Numbered from the stretch's first letter, positions 33,112 through 41,468 are shown. The stretch: 64,000 nucleotides of DNA from Nevskia sp035651715 (GCA_035651715.1 DASRFD010000053.1:1-64000), one strand, 5' to 3'. A program made the numbers and translations. Notes: generated by a model from the sequence alone, not told the origin.

Positions 33112-34773
33112 ATGGAACTCACCGGCGCTGAACTGATCATCCGTTTCCTGGAACGGCAGGGCGTGGAAACGCTCGCCGGCATCCCGGGCGGCACCGTCCT
33201 GCCGATCTACCGCGCGCTGGGCGACTCCAGCCTCAACCATGTGCTGGCGCGCCACGAGCAGGGCGCCGGCTTCATCGCCCACGGCCTGGCGCGGGTCAGC
33301 GGCCGCGCCGGCGTCTGCCTGGCCACCTCCGGCCCGGGCCTGACCAACCTGGTCACCGCCATCGCCGACGCCCGGGCCGACTCGGTGCCGCTGGTCTGCC
33401 TGGCCGGCCAGGTGCCGCGCGCCCTGATCGGCACCGATGCCTTCCAGGAAGTGCGCACCACGCGCATCGTCGACGCCATCACCAAGGCCTGCTTCGAAGT
33501 GCGCTCTGCCCTCGACCTGGTGGACCTGCTGCCGGAAGCCTTCCGCATCGCCGAGAGCGGGCGGCCCGGCCCGGTGCTGCTCGACATCCCCAAGGACGTG
33601 CAGACCGAACGCATCCGCATCCAGCGCCTGCCGGCGGCGGCGCGGCGCGAGGCGCCGCCGGCGCCGCCGCCGGAGCAGATCGCCGAAGCGGCGCGGATGA
33701 TCGACGCCGCGGCGCGGCCGGTGCTGTACCTGGGCGGCGGCGTGACCCAAGCGCGGGCCCAGGCCGCCGCGCAGGCCCTGGCCGAGCGCGCCGCGCTGCC
33801 GGCCACCACCACCCTGATGGCCCTGGGCACTCTGCCGCCGGAACATCCCCTGGCGCTGGGCATGCTCGGCATGCACGGCGCCCGCTACACCAACCAGGTG
33901 CTGGACGAATGCGACCTGCTGATCTGCGTCGGCGCGCGCTTCGACGACCGCGCCACCGGCCGGCTGGACCGGTTCTGCCCGGGCGCCCGGGTGATCCACA
34001 TCGACGCCGACCCGCGCGAGCTGGGCAAGCTGCGCCAGCCGCAGCTGGCGATCCTGGCCGACGCCGGCGCCGCGCTGCGCGCGCTGGCCGAAGCGGTGAA
34101 ACCGGCGCTGCGCGTGGACTGGCTGTCGCGCGTCGGCGAGCTGCGCCGCGCCGCGCCGCTGCGCCTGCCCGGCCTCGACGATCCGCGCCAGCCCTACGGC
34201 CTGATCCGCGCCGTGGCGCAGCTGGCCCATCCGGACGCCGCCATCACCACCGACGTGGGCCAGCACCAGATGTGGGTGGCGCAGAGCTATCCCTTCCGCC
34301 GGCCGGAGCGCTGGCTCACCTCCGGCGGCCTCGGCACCATGGGTTTCGGCCTGCCGGCGGCGATCGGCGCGGCGCTGGCGCTGCCCGCAGCCGGGGCGGT
34401 GTGCTTCAGCGGCGACGGCAGCCTGCTGATGAACGTGCAGGAGCTCGCCACGCTGGCCGAGCTGAACCTCAACGTGAAGACGGTGGTGATGGACAACGCG
34501 GCGCTGGGCCTGGTGCGGCAGCAGCAGGAGCTGTTCTACCAGCGGCGCCACGTCGCCTCGCTATACCAGCGGCCGTCGGCGCTGTGCGCCGTGGCGCAGG
34601 CCTTCGGCGTGCCCGCCTACGATCTGGAGCGCGCGGACGATGCCGGCGCGATGCTGCGCGAGGCCTTCGCCCGCCCCGGGCCGGCCCTGATCCGGGCGCC
34701 GGTGGCGCCCGAAGCCATGGTGCTGCCGATGGTCGCGCCGGGCGCGGCCAACGTCGAGGTGATCGACAGCTGA
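33112..34773 (+). CDS. ilvB: Acetolactate synthase large subunit (IlvB type)
   Basis: 553 residues from ATG 33112; upstream in-frame codons overlap the attenuator and are rejected. It closely resembles E. coli IlvB: LTGAELIIRFLERQGVETLAG, catalytic Glu49 in RHEQGAGF, GTDAFQEV, SGRPGPVLLDIPKDVQT, GARFDDRATG, TTDVGQHQMW and the thiamine diphosphate site with GDGS (about 434-437). It condenses two pyruvates (or pyruvate and 2-ketobutyrate) in valine, leucine and isoleucine synthesis. It lies behind a Val/Leu leader peptide and attenuator. No small regulatory subunit (ilvN) follows, so the partner must be elsewhere or absent. Confidence 0.95.
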   Translation: MELTGAELIIRFLERQGVETLAGIPGGTVLPIYRALGDSSLNHVLARHEQGAGFIAHGLARVSGRAGVCLATSGPGLTNLVTAIADARADSVPLVCLAGQVPRALIGTDAFQEVRTTRIVDAITKACFEVRSALDLVDLLPEAFRIAESGRPGPVLLDIPKDVQTERIRIQRLPAAARREAPPAPPPEQIAEAARMIDAAARPVLYLGGGVTQARAQAAAQALAERAALPATTTLMALGTLPPEHPLALGMLGMHGARYTNQVLDECDLLICVGARFDDRATGRLDRFCPGARVIHIDADPRELGKLRQPQLAILADAGAALRALAEAVKPALRVDWLSRVGELRRAAPLRLPGLDDPRQPYGLIRAVAQLAHPDAAITTDVGQHQMWVAQSYPFRRPERWLTSGGLGTMGFGLPAAIGAALALPAAGAVCFSGDGSLLMNVQELATLAELNLNVKTVVMDNAALGLVRQQQELFYQRRHVASLYQRPSALCAVAQAFGVPAYDLERADDAGAMLREAFARPGPALIRAPVAPEAMVLPMVAPGAANVEVIDS

Positions 34774-34777
34774 AACG

Positions 34778-34812
34778 AAAAGGCCGCCGGATGCACGATC
34801 CGGCGGCCTTTT
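34778..34812. terminator. Bidirectional terminator between ilvB and dsbC
   Basis: AAAAGGCCGCCGGA (34778-34791) and TCCGGCGGCCTTTT (34799-34812) form a perfect 14-base stem with a 7-base loop. A-run on one side and T-run on the other serve both convergent genes. Confidence 0.88.
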
Positions 34813-34825
34813 GAGGCGAGCCGGC

Positions 34826-35599
34826 TCAGCTCTGCGCGTTCCTGGCCCTGGCCTTGGCTTCCTTGTCCTCTTCGGCGCGCTTCTCCAGCAGCGCCGCAAG
34901 GTCGTCCGGAGGCGTATATCCGCCATAGAGCGTGCCGTCGGGCAGGATCAGGCCCGGCGTGCCGGTGATGCCCAGGTCCATCGCCAGCTTGAATTCCTTG
35001 TCCACCGGGTTTTCGCACTTCTTCGGCGGGGTGCTCTCGCCGCGCTTGGCGCGGGTCAGGGCGTCCTGGCGGTTGGCCGAGCACCACACCGAGATCGCCT
35101 GGAAATAGGTCGGCGAGCCGATGCCGTGACGCGGAAAGAACACGTAGCGGATGGCGATGCCCTTGGCGTTGTATTCGGCGATCTGGCTGTGCAGCTTGCG
35201 GCAGTAAGGGCAGTCCAGGTCGGTGAACACCGTCACCACATACTTGGAAGCGATCGGCGGCGGCGGCGCGAACTCGATCATGTTGTCGGCGCCGAGCTGC
35301 TTCAGGGCCTGCAGGCGGTCCGCGCGGCGGCGGTCCTCGGTGAGGTTCTCGCGCGTGTCGGTGTTCACCAGGTCGCCCTGCATCAGGTACTTGCCGTCGC
35401 TGGAGACATAGGCGAAGTCGTGCGCATGCTGCACCTCGTACCAACCGCTCATCGGCGCCGGCTGGATATTGGCCACCGGAACGTCGAGCAGTTTGGCGAT
35501 CTTCTGCTTCACCGCATCGGGGGAGTTGTCGTCGGCGATCAGCGCGCCGGCGCCAAAAGCCAGGCCCAGGGCCAGCAGGGCGAAAACAAGGCGTTTCAT
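34826..35599 (-). CDS. dsbC: Periplasmic disulfide isomerase DsbC
   Basis: 257 residues from ATG 35599. Signal peptide MKRLVFALLALGLAFGAGAL, then an N-terminal dimerisation domain with MSGWYEVQHAHDFAYVSSDGKYLMQGDLV. The thioredoxin fold has CPYC (Cys130/Cys133), cis-Pro215 in TGTPG, and a second Cys pair (Cys173, Cys195) as in DsbC. It reshuffles wrong disulfides in exported proteins. Convergent with ilvB. In many relatives dsbC is next to xerD; here a LysE gene and an IS remnant lie between them. Confidence 0.95.
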   Translation of the reverse strand: MKRLVFALLALGLAFGAGALIADDNSPDAVKQKIAKLLDVPVANIQPAPMSGWYEVQHAHDFAYVSSDGKYLMQGDLVNTDTRENLTEDRRRADRLQALKQLGADNMIEFAPPPPIASKYVVTVFTDLDCPYCRKLHSQIAEYNAKGIAIRYVFFPRHGIGSPTYFQAISVWCSANRQDALTRAKRGESTPPKKCENPVDKEFKLAMDLGITGTPGLILPDGTLYGGYTPPDDLAALLEKRAEEDKEAKARARNAQS

Positions 35600-35708
35600 G
35601 GGGATGGGATGTTCCGGGCGCAGCAAGGGTTGCAGGGGCCTAGTATGACAAAAAGCGGACCCGCCGGTTCCTGGCTAAGGTAGGCCGATTCTCCCCGCGC
35701 GCAAGCCC

Positions 35709-36332
35709 ATGTTCGATCACCGCGTGCTGGCCTTTGCCCTCATCGCCATGGCCCTCACCGTGGCGCCGGGGCCGGACACCTTCCTGGTCATCGCCAACAC
35801 CAGCGCCGGCGGCTTCCGGCGCGGTTTCGCCACGGTGCTGGGCATCGTCAGCGGCGGCGCCTGCTACGTTCTGCTGGTGGCCTGCGGCCTGATGCGGCTG
35901 CTGGTCTACTCCCCCGCCGTCTTCCTCGCGGTGAAGCTGGCGGGCGCCTGCTACCTTCTGTACCTGGGCTGGAACGCCCTGCGCGGCGCCTTGCGCGGCG
36001 CGCCGGCCGCGGCGGGCGCCACCCCGGCGCCGTCGGCGCGCGCCAGCTACCTGCAAGGGCTTCTGACCAATGCGTTGAACCCGAAGATCGCGGTGTTCTA
36101 CCTCGCCTTCCTGCCGCAGTTCCTCAATCCCGGCGACCCGCTGGTGCTGAAATCGGCGCTGTTGATCGGCATCCACTATTTCGAGGGTCTGCTGTGGCTG
36201 AGCCTGCTCGCCTTCGGCGTCGGCCGCCTCGGCCGCTGGCTGGCGCGGCCGCGGGTCCGGCGTGCGCTGGACGCGGCGCTCGGCGCTACCATGATCGGCT
36301 TCGGCCTCAAGCTGGCCGTCGACCGGACCTGA
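35709..36332 (+). CDS. LysE/RhtB family amino acid exporter
   Basis: 207 residues with the family start FALIAMALTVAPGPDTFLVIANTSAGGFRRGFATVLGIVSG, a long loop, and GLLTNALNPKIAVFYLAFLPQF. About six membrane helices. Members export amino acids such as homoserine, threonine or lysine; the substrate is not readable. Alone on the plus strand, divergent from dsbC. Confidence 0.93.
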   Translation: MFDHRVLAFALIAMALTVAPGPDTFLVIANTSAGGFRRGFATVLGIVSGGACYVLLVACGLMRLLVYSPAVFLAVKLAGACYLLYLGWNALRGALRGAPAAAGATPAPSARASYLQGLLTNALNPKIAVFYLAFLPQFLNPGDPLVLKSALLIGIHYFEGLLWLSLLAFGVGRLGRWLARPRVRRALDAALGATMIGFGLKLAVDRT

Positions 36333-36379
36333 ACCGCGCCGCGGCTGCCGCGACAGCCCAGCCGGGCCGATAGCCAGGT

Positions 36380-36512
36380 TGTTCATCCGGCTGTATGGGA
36401 GGGAATCTGAGGTTGTCGAGACTTCAGGCCATCCACAGGGAGCCGGATGAACAGTCATGAGAATGCCCGATTGACGCCCAAAGGACGAGCCCGGTTGGTT
36501 CAACGGGGAGCC
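36380..36512 (+). mobile_element. Remnant of an IS481-family insertion sequence
   Basis: From ATG 36447 the translation starts MNSHENARLTPKGRARLV, the N-terminus of IS481-family transposases ('MNxHxNARLTxxGRxxLV'), then breaks off within about 20 codons. The upstream 74 bases hold a perfect 13-base inverted repeat, TGTTCATCCGGCT (36380-36392) and AGCCGGATGAACA (36441-36453). The right-hand limit is approximate; no catalytic DDE part remains. Such a fragment cannot move by itself. Confidence 0.65.
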
Positions 36513-36541
36513 GGAAGCCGCCGCAACCGAAGACAGCCGGC

Positions 36542-37492
36542 TCAGGCGCGCGGGTGGTGCTGCGCGTGCAGCTGCTTCAGGCGCGCCCGCGCCACGTGGG
36601 TGTAGATCTGCGTCGTCGACAGGTCGGCGTGGCCCAGCAGGGTCTGCACCGCGCGCAGGTCCGCGCCGCGCTCCAGCAGGTGGGTGGCGAAGGCATGGCG
36701 CAGGGTGTGCGGCGAGAGCCTGGCGCCGATGCTCGCCGCCACGGCGTGGCGCTTGATCAGGGCCCAGAAGTTCTGCCGCGTCATCGCCGCGCCGCGCCGG
36801 CTCAGGAATACCCAGTCGGCTGACTGGGCGGTGACGAATTCCGGCCGGCCCTGGCGCAGCCAGCGCCTCACCGCCTCCATCGCCGGTTCGCCCATCGGCA
36901 CCATGCGCTCGCGCCCGCCCTTGCCGACCAGGCGGACCACCCCGTGCTCCAGGTTCAGCTCGTCGCGGCGCAGCTTCACCAGCTCCGATACGCGCAGGCC
37001 GGAGGCGTACATCAGCTCCAGCATCGCCCGGTCGCGCAGACCCAGGGCCTCGCCTTCGTCCGGCGCCGCCAGCAGGCGGTCGACATCCTGCATGCCCAGG
37101 GTCTTGGGCAAGGCGCGGCCCAGCCGCGGCATCTCCAGATGGGCGGCGGGATCGTCGCCGCGCAGGTGCTCGCGCACCAGCCAGCCGTAGTAACGGCGGC
37201 ACACGGTGATGAAGCGCGCCTGCGAGCGCGCGCTGAAAGCGCGGCGCTCCGCGCCCTTGCGCAGGGCCAGCTCGCAGCGCCAGGCCAGGTAGCCCTTCAG
37301 CTCGGCGACGCCGGCCTGGTCGAGCCCGCCCCCCCGCGCGCGCAGCCAGCGCGCCAGCAACGCCAGGTCGGAGCGATAGGACGCCAGGCTGTTCGGCGCC
37401 AGGCCGTGCTCCAGCCACAGCATGTCGGCGAAGCGCTCGATCCCGGCCTGGTCGGCGGGATCCAGCGCGGGGGGCGGGGCGGATCGGCTCAT
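36542..37492 (-). CDS. xerD: Site-specific tyrosine recombinase XerD
   Basis: 316 residues from ATG 37492; GTG codons further up are rejected. The N-terminal SAM-like domain begins IERFADMLWLEHGLAPNSLASYRSDL. The catalytic domain has Arg in YASGLRVSELVKLRRDEL, Lys, HTLRHAFATHLL (His-x-x-Arg), His in LGHADLSTTQIYTHV and the nucleophile Tyr. The end QLHAQHHPRA matches XerD, not XerC. With XerC it resolves chromosome dimers at dif. Divergent from plsC with 23 bases between starts; a TATAAT at 37498-37503 lies in the gap. Confidence 0.97.
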   Translation of the reverse strand: MSRSAPPPALDPADQAGIERFADMLWLEHGLAPNSLASYRSDLALLARWLRARGGGLDQAGVAELKGYLAWRCELALRKGAERRAFSARSQARFITVCRRYYGWLVREHLRGDDPAAHLEMPRLGRALPKTLGMQDVDRLLAAPDEGEALGLRDRAMLELMYASGLRVSELVKLRRDELNLEHGVVRLVGKGGRERMVPMGEPAMEAVRRWLRQGRPEFVTAQSADWVFLSRRGAAMTRQNFWALIKRHAVAASIGARLSPHTLRHAFATHLLERGADLRAVQTLLGHADLSTTQIYTHVARARLKQLHAQHHPRA

Positions 37493-37515
37493 GCCTTTAT
37501 AATAGCGGCCGCCCC

Positions 37516-38292
37516 ATGCCCAACTCACTGAGCCGCTTCCTTCGCCTGCTGCTGGGCCTGCACGCCATGGCGATGTTCATCGTGGTGTTGCTGCTGCTGT
37601 TCTGCCCGCTGCTGATCGCGGCGCCGGACCTGCGCCTGCGCCGCGCCGTCGGCCGCCTCGGCGTGCGCGCCTGGCTGGCGGCCAGCCTGGTGCCGTTCCG
37701 CGTGCGCGGCCTGGAACAGCTGCCGCCGGGCCCCTGCATCGTGGTCTGCAACCATGCCAGTTACCTGGACGGGCTGATCGTCACCGCGGCGCTGCCGCGG
37801 CGCTTCACCTTCCTGGTGCAGCACGGCGCGGCGAGCTGGCCCTACGTCGGCCTGATCATCAAGCGCATGGGTGTCAGCTTCGTCAACCGCGGCTCGGTGC
37901 GCGCCGCCGCCCAGGCCACGCTGGAGCTGATCGCCCGGCTGGAGCGCGGCGAGTCCTTCGTCATCTTCCCCGAAGGCACCTTCCGCAAGCCGGCGGCGCT
38001 GCTGCCGTTCCATTCCGGCGCCTTCATGGTCGCGGCGCGCGCCAATGTGCCGGTGGTGCCGGCGGTGCTGCGCGGCACCCGCCTGATGTACGGCGAGAAG
38101 CAGCGGTTGTTCCGCTGGAGCCCGCTCAGCATCGAGCTGTTCGCCCCGGTGCGGCCCGCCGGCGAGGCGCGGACCGCGGTGCAGGACCTGCGCGACGCCG
38201 CGCGCAGCGTGATCCTGCAGCACTGCGGCGAAGCCGACGGCAGCGGGCTGAGCCTGGCTCCCGGGCAGCCGCGGCAAGCCTCCACCGCCTGA
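37516..38292 (+). CDS. 1-acyl-sn-glycerol-3-phosphate acyltransferase (PlsC-like)
   Basis: 258 residues: N-terminal membrane helix (about 13-37), then the acyltransferase boxes NHASYLDGLIV (His-x4-Asp, catalytic), GVSFVNRGS, FPEGTFRKP and VPVVPAVLRGT. It transfers acyl chains to lysophosphatidic acid or a related acceptor at the inner membrane. zapE follows 5 bases later on the same strand, so they are probably co-transcribed. Confidence 0.9.
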   Translation: MPNSLSRFLRLLLGLHAMAMFIVVLLLLFCPLLIAAPDLRLRRAVGRLGVRAWLAASLVPFRVRGLEQLPPGPCIVVCNHASYLDGLIVTAALPRRFTFLVQHGAASWPYVGLIIKRMGVSFVNRGSVRAAAQATLELIARLERGESFVIFPEGTFRKPAALLPFHSGAFMVAARANVPVVPAVLRGTRLMYGEKQRLFRWSPLSIELFAPVRPAGEARTAVQDLRDAARSVILQHCGEADGSGLSLAPGQPRQASTA

Positions 38293-38297
38293 GCGCC

Positions 38298-39449
38298 ATG
38301 GCCCAGCCCCAACACCTGCATGGCCGCGACATCGGCGGCGAGCGCAAGGACGGCGCACCGCACGAGCTGCAGCCGACGCCGCGCCAGCGCTACGACGCCG
38401 ACCTGAAGAAGGAGGGCTTCGTCGCCGACGCGGCCCAGGCCCATGCGGTGGACGCGCTGCAGAAGGTCTACGACGAGCTGGTGCAGAATCCGCCGAAGCG
38501 GCGCTTCGGCAGTTCGCGCCTGACCTATCCCAAGGTGCCGGGCCTGTACCTGTGGGGCGGCGTCGGCCGCGGCAAGACCTACCTGATGGACGCCTTCTAC
38601 GACGCGCTCCCGTTCAGCCGCAAGCGGCGCACGCATTTCCACCGCTTCATGCTGGACGTGCACGAGCGCCGCAACCGCTATCCCGACGAGCAGGACCCGC
38701 TGGCGCGGGTCGCCGAGGAGATCGCCGAGAGCACCCGCGTGCTGTGCTTCGACGAGTTCTATGTCTCGGACATCGCCGACGCCATGATCCTCGGCCGCCT
38801 GTTCGAGTTCCTGTTCAAGCGCGGCCTCACCCTGGTTGCCACCAGCAACGTGGCGCCGGACCTGCTGTACAAGGACGGACTGCAGCGCGAGAACTTCCTG
38901 CCCGCGATCGAGCGGCTGAAGAGCAACTGCACCATCCTGAACGTCGACGGCGGCACCGACTACCGCCTGCGCGCCCTGCACGGCGTGCAGCTGTACCTGC
39001 ACCCCTGCGACGGCACGGCCATGGCGGCGCTGGGCGAGCGCTTCTACGCGGTGGCGCCGCACGGGGTATGCGAGCGCACCGAGCTGACCATCAACGGCCG
39101 CCCGATCGCCGCGCGCTGCGTCGCCGAGGGCGCGGCCTGGTTCGACTTCCATGAGCTCTGCGACGGTCCGCGCGGCGCCGCCGACTATATCGAGCTGGCG
39201 CGCACCTACCACACCGTGGTGCTGTCCTACGTGCCCCTGCTCACCAGCGACGACGACAATTCGACCCGGCGCTTCATCAACCTGGTGGACGAGTTCTACG
39301 ACCGCGGCGTCAAGTTGCTGATTGGCGCCGAAGCGCCGATGCAGGAGCTGTACCTGGGGACCAAGCTCAGATTCGAGTTCGAGCGGACAGTTTCCCGGCT
39401 CATCGAGATGCAGTCGGAGGAATACCTGGCCAAGCCGCACCTGACCTGA
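38298..39449 (+). CDS. zapE: Cell division protein ZapE (AFG1-like ATPase)
   Basis: 383 residues. Walker A GGVGRGKT (87-94), LYLWG strand before it, Walker B VLCFDEFYVSDIADAMILGRLF and sensor region TLVATSNVAPDLLYKDGLQRENFLPAI are ZapE/AFG1 signatures. ZapE destabilises FtsZ at the septum in E. coli. Its last 20 codons are part of a 61-base sequence repeated 149 bases further on (39536-39596), where the stop is TAG instead of TGA. The protein end looks intact. Confidence 0.95.
   Translation: MAQPQHLHGRDIGGERKDGAPHELQPTPRQRYDADLKKEGFVADAAQAHAVDALQKVYDELVQNPPKRRFGSSRLTYPKVPGLYLWGGVGRGKTYLMDAFYDALPFSRKRRTHFHRFMLDVHERRNRYPDEQDPLARVAEEIAESTRVLCFDEFYVSDIADAMILGRLFEFLFKRGLTLVATSNVAPDLLYKDGLQRENFLPAIERLKSNCTILNVDGGTDYRLRALHGVQLYLHPCDGTAMAALGERFYAVAPHGVCERTELTINGRPIAARCVAEGAAWFDFHELCDGPRGAADYIELARTYHTVVLSYVPLLTSDDDNSTRRFINLVDEFYDRGVKLLIGAEAPMQELYLGTKLRFEFERTVSRLIEMQSEEYLAKPHLT
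39387..39447 (+). repeat. Direct repeat copy 1 (3' end of zapE)
   Basis: 61 bases from ACAGTTTCCC to CTGACCT, identical to copy 2 at 39536-39596. Copy 1 lies inside zapE and is followed by the TGA stop now in use. Confidence 0.95.
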
Positions 39450-39458
39450 GGGCGCCCT

Positions 39459-39545
39459 GGGAAACTGTCCCGGCAACGACTCCCGCACCCACATGATCGC
39501 CAACAGCGGCGATCATGGCACCGTGTCGTCGTTGCACAGTTTCCC
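39459..39545. repeat. Palindromic element between the zapE direct repeats
   Basis: Folds as a long imperfect hairpin: GGGAAACTGT (39459-39468) with ACAGTTTCCC (39536-39545), CAACGAC (39474-39480) with GTCGTTG (39528-39534), and a perfect inner stem CATGATCGCC/GGCGATCATG (39492-39501 with 39508-39517). No coding sequence. Size and symmetry resemble REP/MITE-like units, but identity is not established. Confidence 0.75.
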
Positions 39546-39596
39546 GGCTCATCGAGATGCAGTCGGAGGAATACCTGGCCAAGCCGCACCTGACCT
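39536..39596 (+). repeat. Direct repeat copy 2 (outside zapE)
   Basis: Exact second copy of 39387-39447. The base after CTGACCT is A, giving TAG, which was probably the original zapE stop before the element split the end of the gene. Confidence 0.95.
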
Positions 39597-39717
39597 AGTA
39601 CGCTCGGGTACGAAGGCGCCGGCGCAGGCGCCTTCCTTTCAATTGCTTTACATTCCTTTACATTGCCCCTGCTTTCTCTTAAAACTTCCGCATAATCAAT
39701 AAAACGATGAGGGGACA

Positions 39718-41007
39718 ATGATAGGGACGGCGCCGGCCTCGAACCGCAGGCTCTCCAGGGCAATGGTGGTGGCGATCCTGCTGGCCGCCGACGGCGTCCT
39801 GATCGTCCTCGACAACCTCACCGGACCGTTCCTGCCCTTTACGGTGTTCTATATCGCGCTGATGTACTTCGCGATGACCCGCGTCGGCAGCACCTGGGCC
39901 TATCTGATCGCGCTGCTCTCCTCCGGCGGCCGCACTTATGTGATCAGCCAGTCCCTGTTGAACGGCGCGCATCCGGGCTTCATCGCCTGGCAGTTCGCCA
40001 CCATCTTTTCAGTGCTGGGCCTGATCTGTTTCCTGCTCGACCGCCGCAGTTATCGTCCGCGCGGCCGCCACGCCGCGGCGGCCGGCCCTGCCGCGGACGA
40101 ACGGCGGCAGGCGACGGAAGAAGCGCCGAGCCGCCGCACCTCCCTGCTCACCGGCCAGACCGACCGCTATATCTCGCTGATGATCCTGGTCAGCCTGGGC
40201 TTCCTCGCCGCCTTCGTGCCCTGGATCCGCAGCTCGAATGCGCCGGAGCCCTACTGCATGAACCCGGGCAACGGCAAGATCATCGAAAATCCGCAGACCG
40301 CCCGGCCGACGCAGGCCGACGTCGTGATGCGCACCAAGGTGCTGCTGCTGACCATCGACGACGGCCCCCACGACTTCGACGCCGACGCCTCGATTCTCGA
40401 CACCCTCGACCGCCACCTGGCGAAGAGCATCTGGTTCATCACCTGCCGCGCCTTCGACCCGGCGATCGACCCGCACGCGGACCGCAACCTGCAGACCCTG
40501 CGGCGCCTGGTCAAGGACGGACACATCATCGCCAATCACGGCTACAACCATCTGGAGCTGGGCAAGTTGCAGCAGCAGGACCCGCAGCGCATGCAGCGGG
40601 AGATCACCCAGTGCAGCGCGGCGATCCGTAACGCCGTCGATGTCCATCCACTGTATTTCCGCGCGCCGTTCGGCGACTTCCCGCCGGAGTCGATCCACGT
40701 CGCCGCAAGCGACGGCATGTCGGTGATGCGCTGGAACGCCAGCTTCGACAGTCTGTTCCAGTTCCGGCGCGGCACCGAGAACCAGGCGGTGACGGTGCCC
40801 GCAGCGGCCATGAAGAACTTCGTCGACCAGCTGCAGAACGGCGACATCGTCCTGATCCACGACACCCGCCGCAGTGCCAACAATCTGGAGGCTTTCCTGA
40901 GCCTGGCCGAGCAGAAAGGCTTCACTTTCGTCCTGCCGGGCCACCGCTTCTCGGACGAGGCGCTGGCCGAGGCTGTGCCGCGCCTGGGCGACGAGCACAA
41001 CGATTGA
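39718..41007 (+). CDS. Membrane-anchored NodB-type polysaccharide deacetylase
   Basis: 429 residues with a GAGGGG Shine-Dalgarno. The N-terminal half carries about three membrane spans (20-40, 48-68, 95-112) and, after a charged loop, a fourth (about 155-172). The C-terminal NodB domain shows TIDDGPHDFD (Asp214/Asp215), the metal pair His274/His278 in HGYNH, RAPFGDFPPES and VLIHDTRRSANNLEA. It would remove acetyl groups from a cell-surface or wall polysaccharide outside the inner membrane. Substrate not known; stands alone between zapE and a small lipoprotein. Confidence 0.9.
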   Translation: MIGTAPASNRRLSRAMVVAILLAADGVLIVLDNLTGPFLPFTVFYIALMYFAMTRVGSTWAYLIALLSSGGRTYVISQSLLNGAHPGFIAWQFATIFSVLGLICFLLDRRSYRPRGRHAAAAGPAADERRQATEEAPSRRTSLLTGQTDRYISLMILVSLGFLAAFVPWIRSSNAPEPYCMNPGNGKIIENPQTARPTQADVVMRTKVLLLTIDDGPHDFDADASILDTLDRHLAKSIWFITCRAFDPAIDPHADRNLQTLRRLVKDGHIIANHGYNHLELGKLQQQDPQRMQREITQCSAAIRNAVDVHPLYFRAPFGDFPPESIHVAASDGMSVMRWNASFDSLFQFRRGTENQAVTVPAAAMKNFVDQLQNGDIVLIHDTRRSANNLEAFLSLAEQKGFTFVLPGHRFSDEALAEAVPRLGDEHND

Positions 41008-41075
41008 GCGCCAGGTCGGGGATGGGCTCTAATACGGAGCCCACCGCCGCCTGGCGGCTCCCCCGGACTCCAGCC

Positions 41076-41405
41076 ATGCCGAAGAATGCCCTCCTGCTCG
41101 GCGCCGCGACGCTTGCCTTGAGCGCCTGCGGCACCCTCTACACCACCAGCCACGACTGGCGCCTGCCCGGCGGCCTGGCGCAATACACCATCACGGCGAC
41201 GATGGATGTGGGCCTGCTCGTGTCCGACGCAAGCATCGCCGTCAACGGCCGCCAGGTTCTCACCGGCCAATCCTTCTTCTGGTCCGACCAGATCGCCATG
41301 GAGGGCACGGTGGACAACCTGCCGATCACCGCGCTCTGCGACAAGGGCAGCAAGCGCTGCGAGGTCAGCATCGCCGGCCTCCACGCGGCGACGCTCAACT
41401 TTTAG
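41076..41405 (+). CDS. Small lipoprotein of unknown function
   Basis: 109 residues from ATG 41076. The signal peptide ends in TLALSACG, a good lipobox (Cys18 or so). The mature part (TLYTTSHDWRLPGGLAQYTITATMDVG...) is beta-rich, with three later Cys residues (ALCDKGSKRCEV) that could form a disulfide. No family recognised. Confidence 0.72.
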   Translation: MPKNALLLGAATLALSACGTLYTTSHDWRLPGGLAQYTITATMDVGLLVSDASIAVNGRQVLTGQSFFWSDQIAMEGTVDNLPITALCDKGSKRCEVSIAGLHAATLNF

Positions 41406-41423
41406 CCCGTCTCTCCCGGGTGC

Positions 41424-41452
41424 TTGCGTCCTGCGTCTCGCAGGCTTATCAT
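41424..41452 (+). promoter_or_regulatory. Promoter of the arsR-type operon
   Basis: TTGCGT (41424-41429), a 17-base spacer and TATCAT (41447-41452). Transcription would begin on or next to the start codon at 41461, giving a leaderless or nearly leaderless mRNA. Confidence 0.6.
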
Positions 41453-41468
41453 TCAACCATATGGTTGA
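41453..41468. promoter_or_regulatory. Palindromic operator spanning the arsR start codon
   Basis: TCAACCATATGGTTGA, a perfect 16-base palindrome directly after the -10 box. The ATG is its middle. A dimeric ArsR/SmtB repressor binding here would block transcription start. Binding is inferred from symmetry and placement. Confidence 0.7.
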
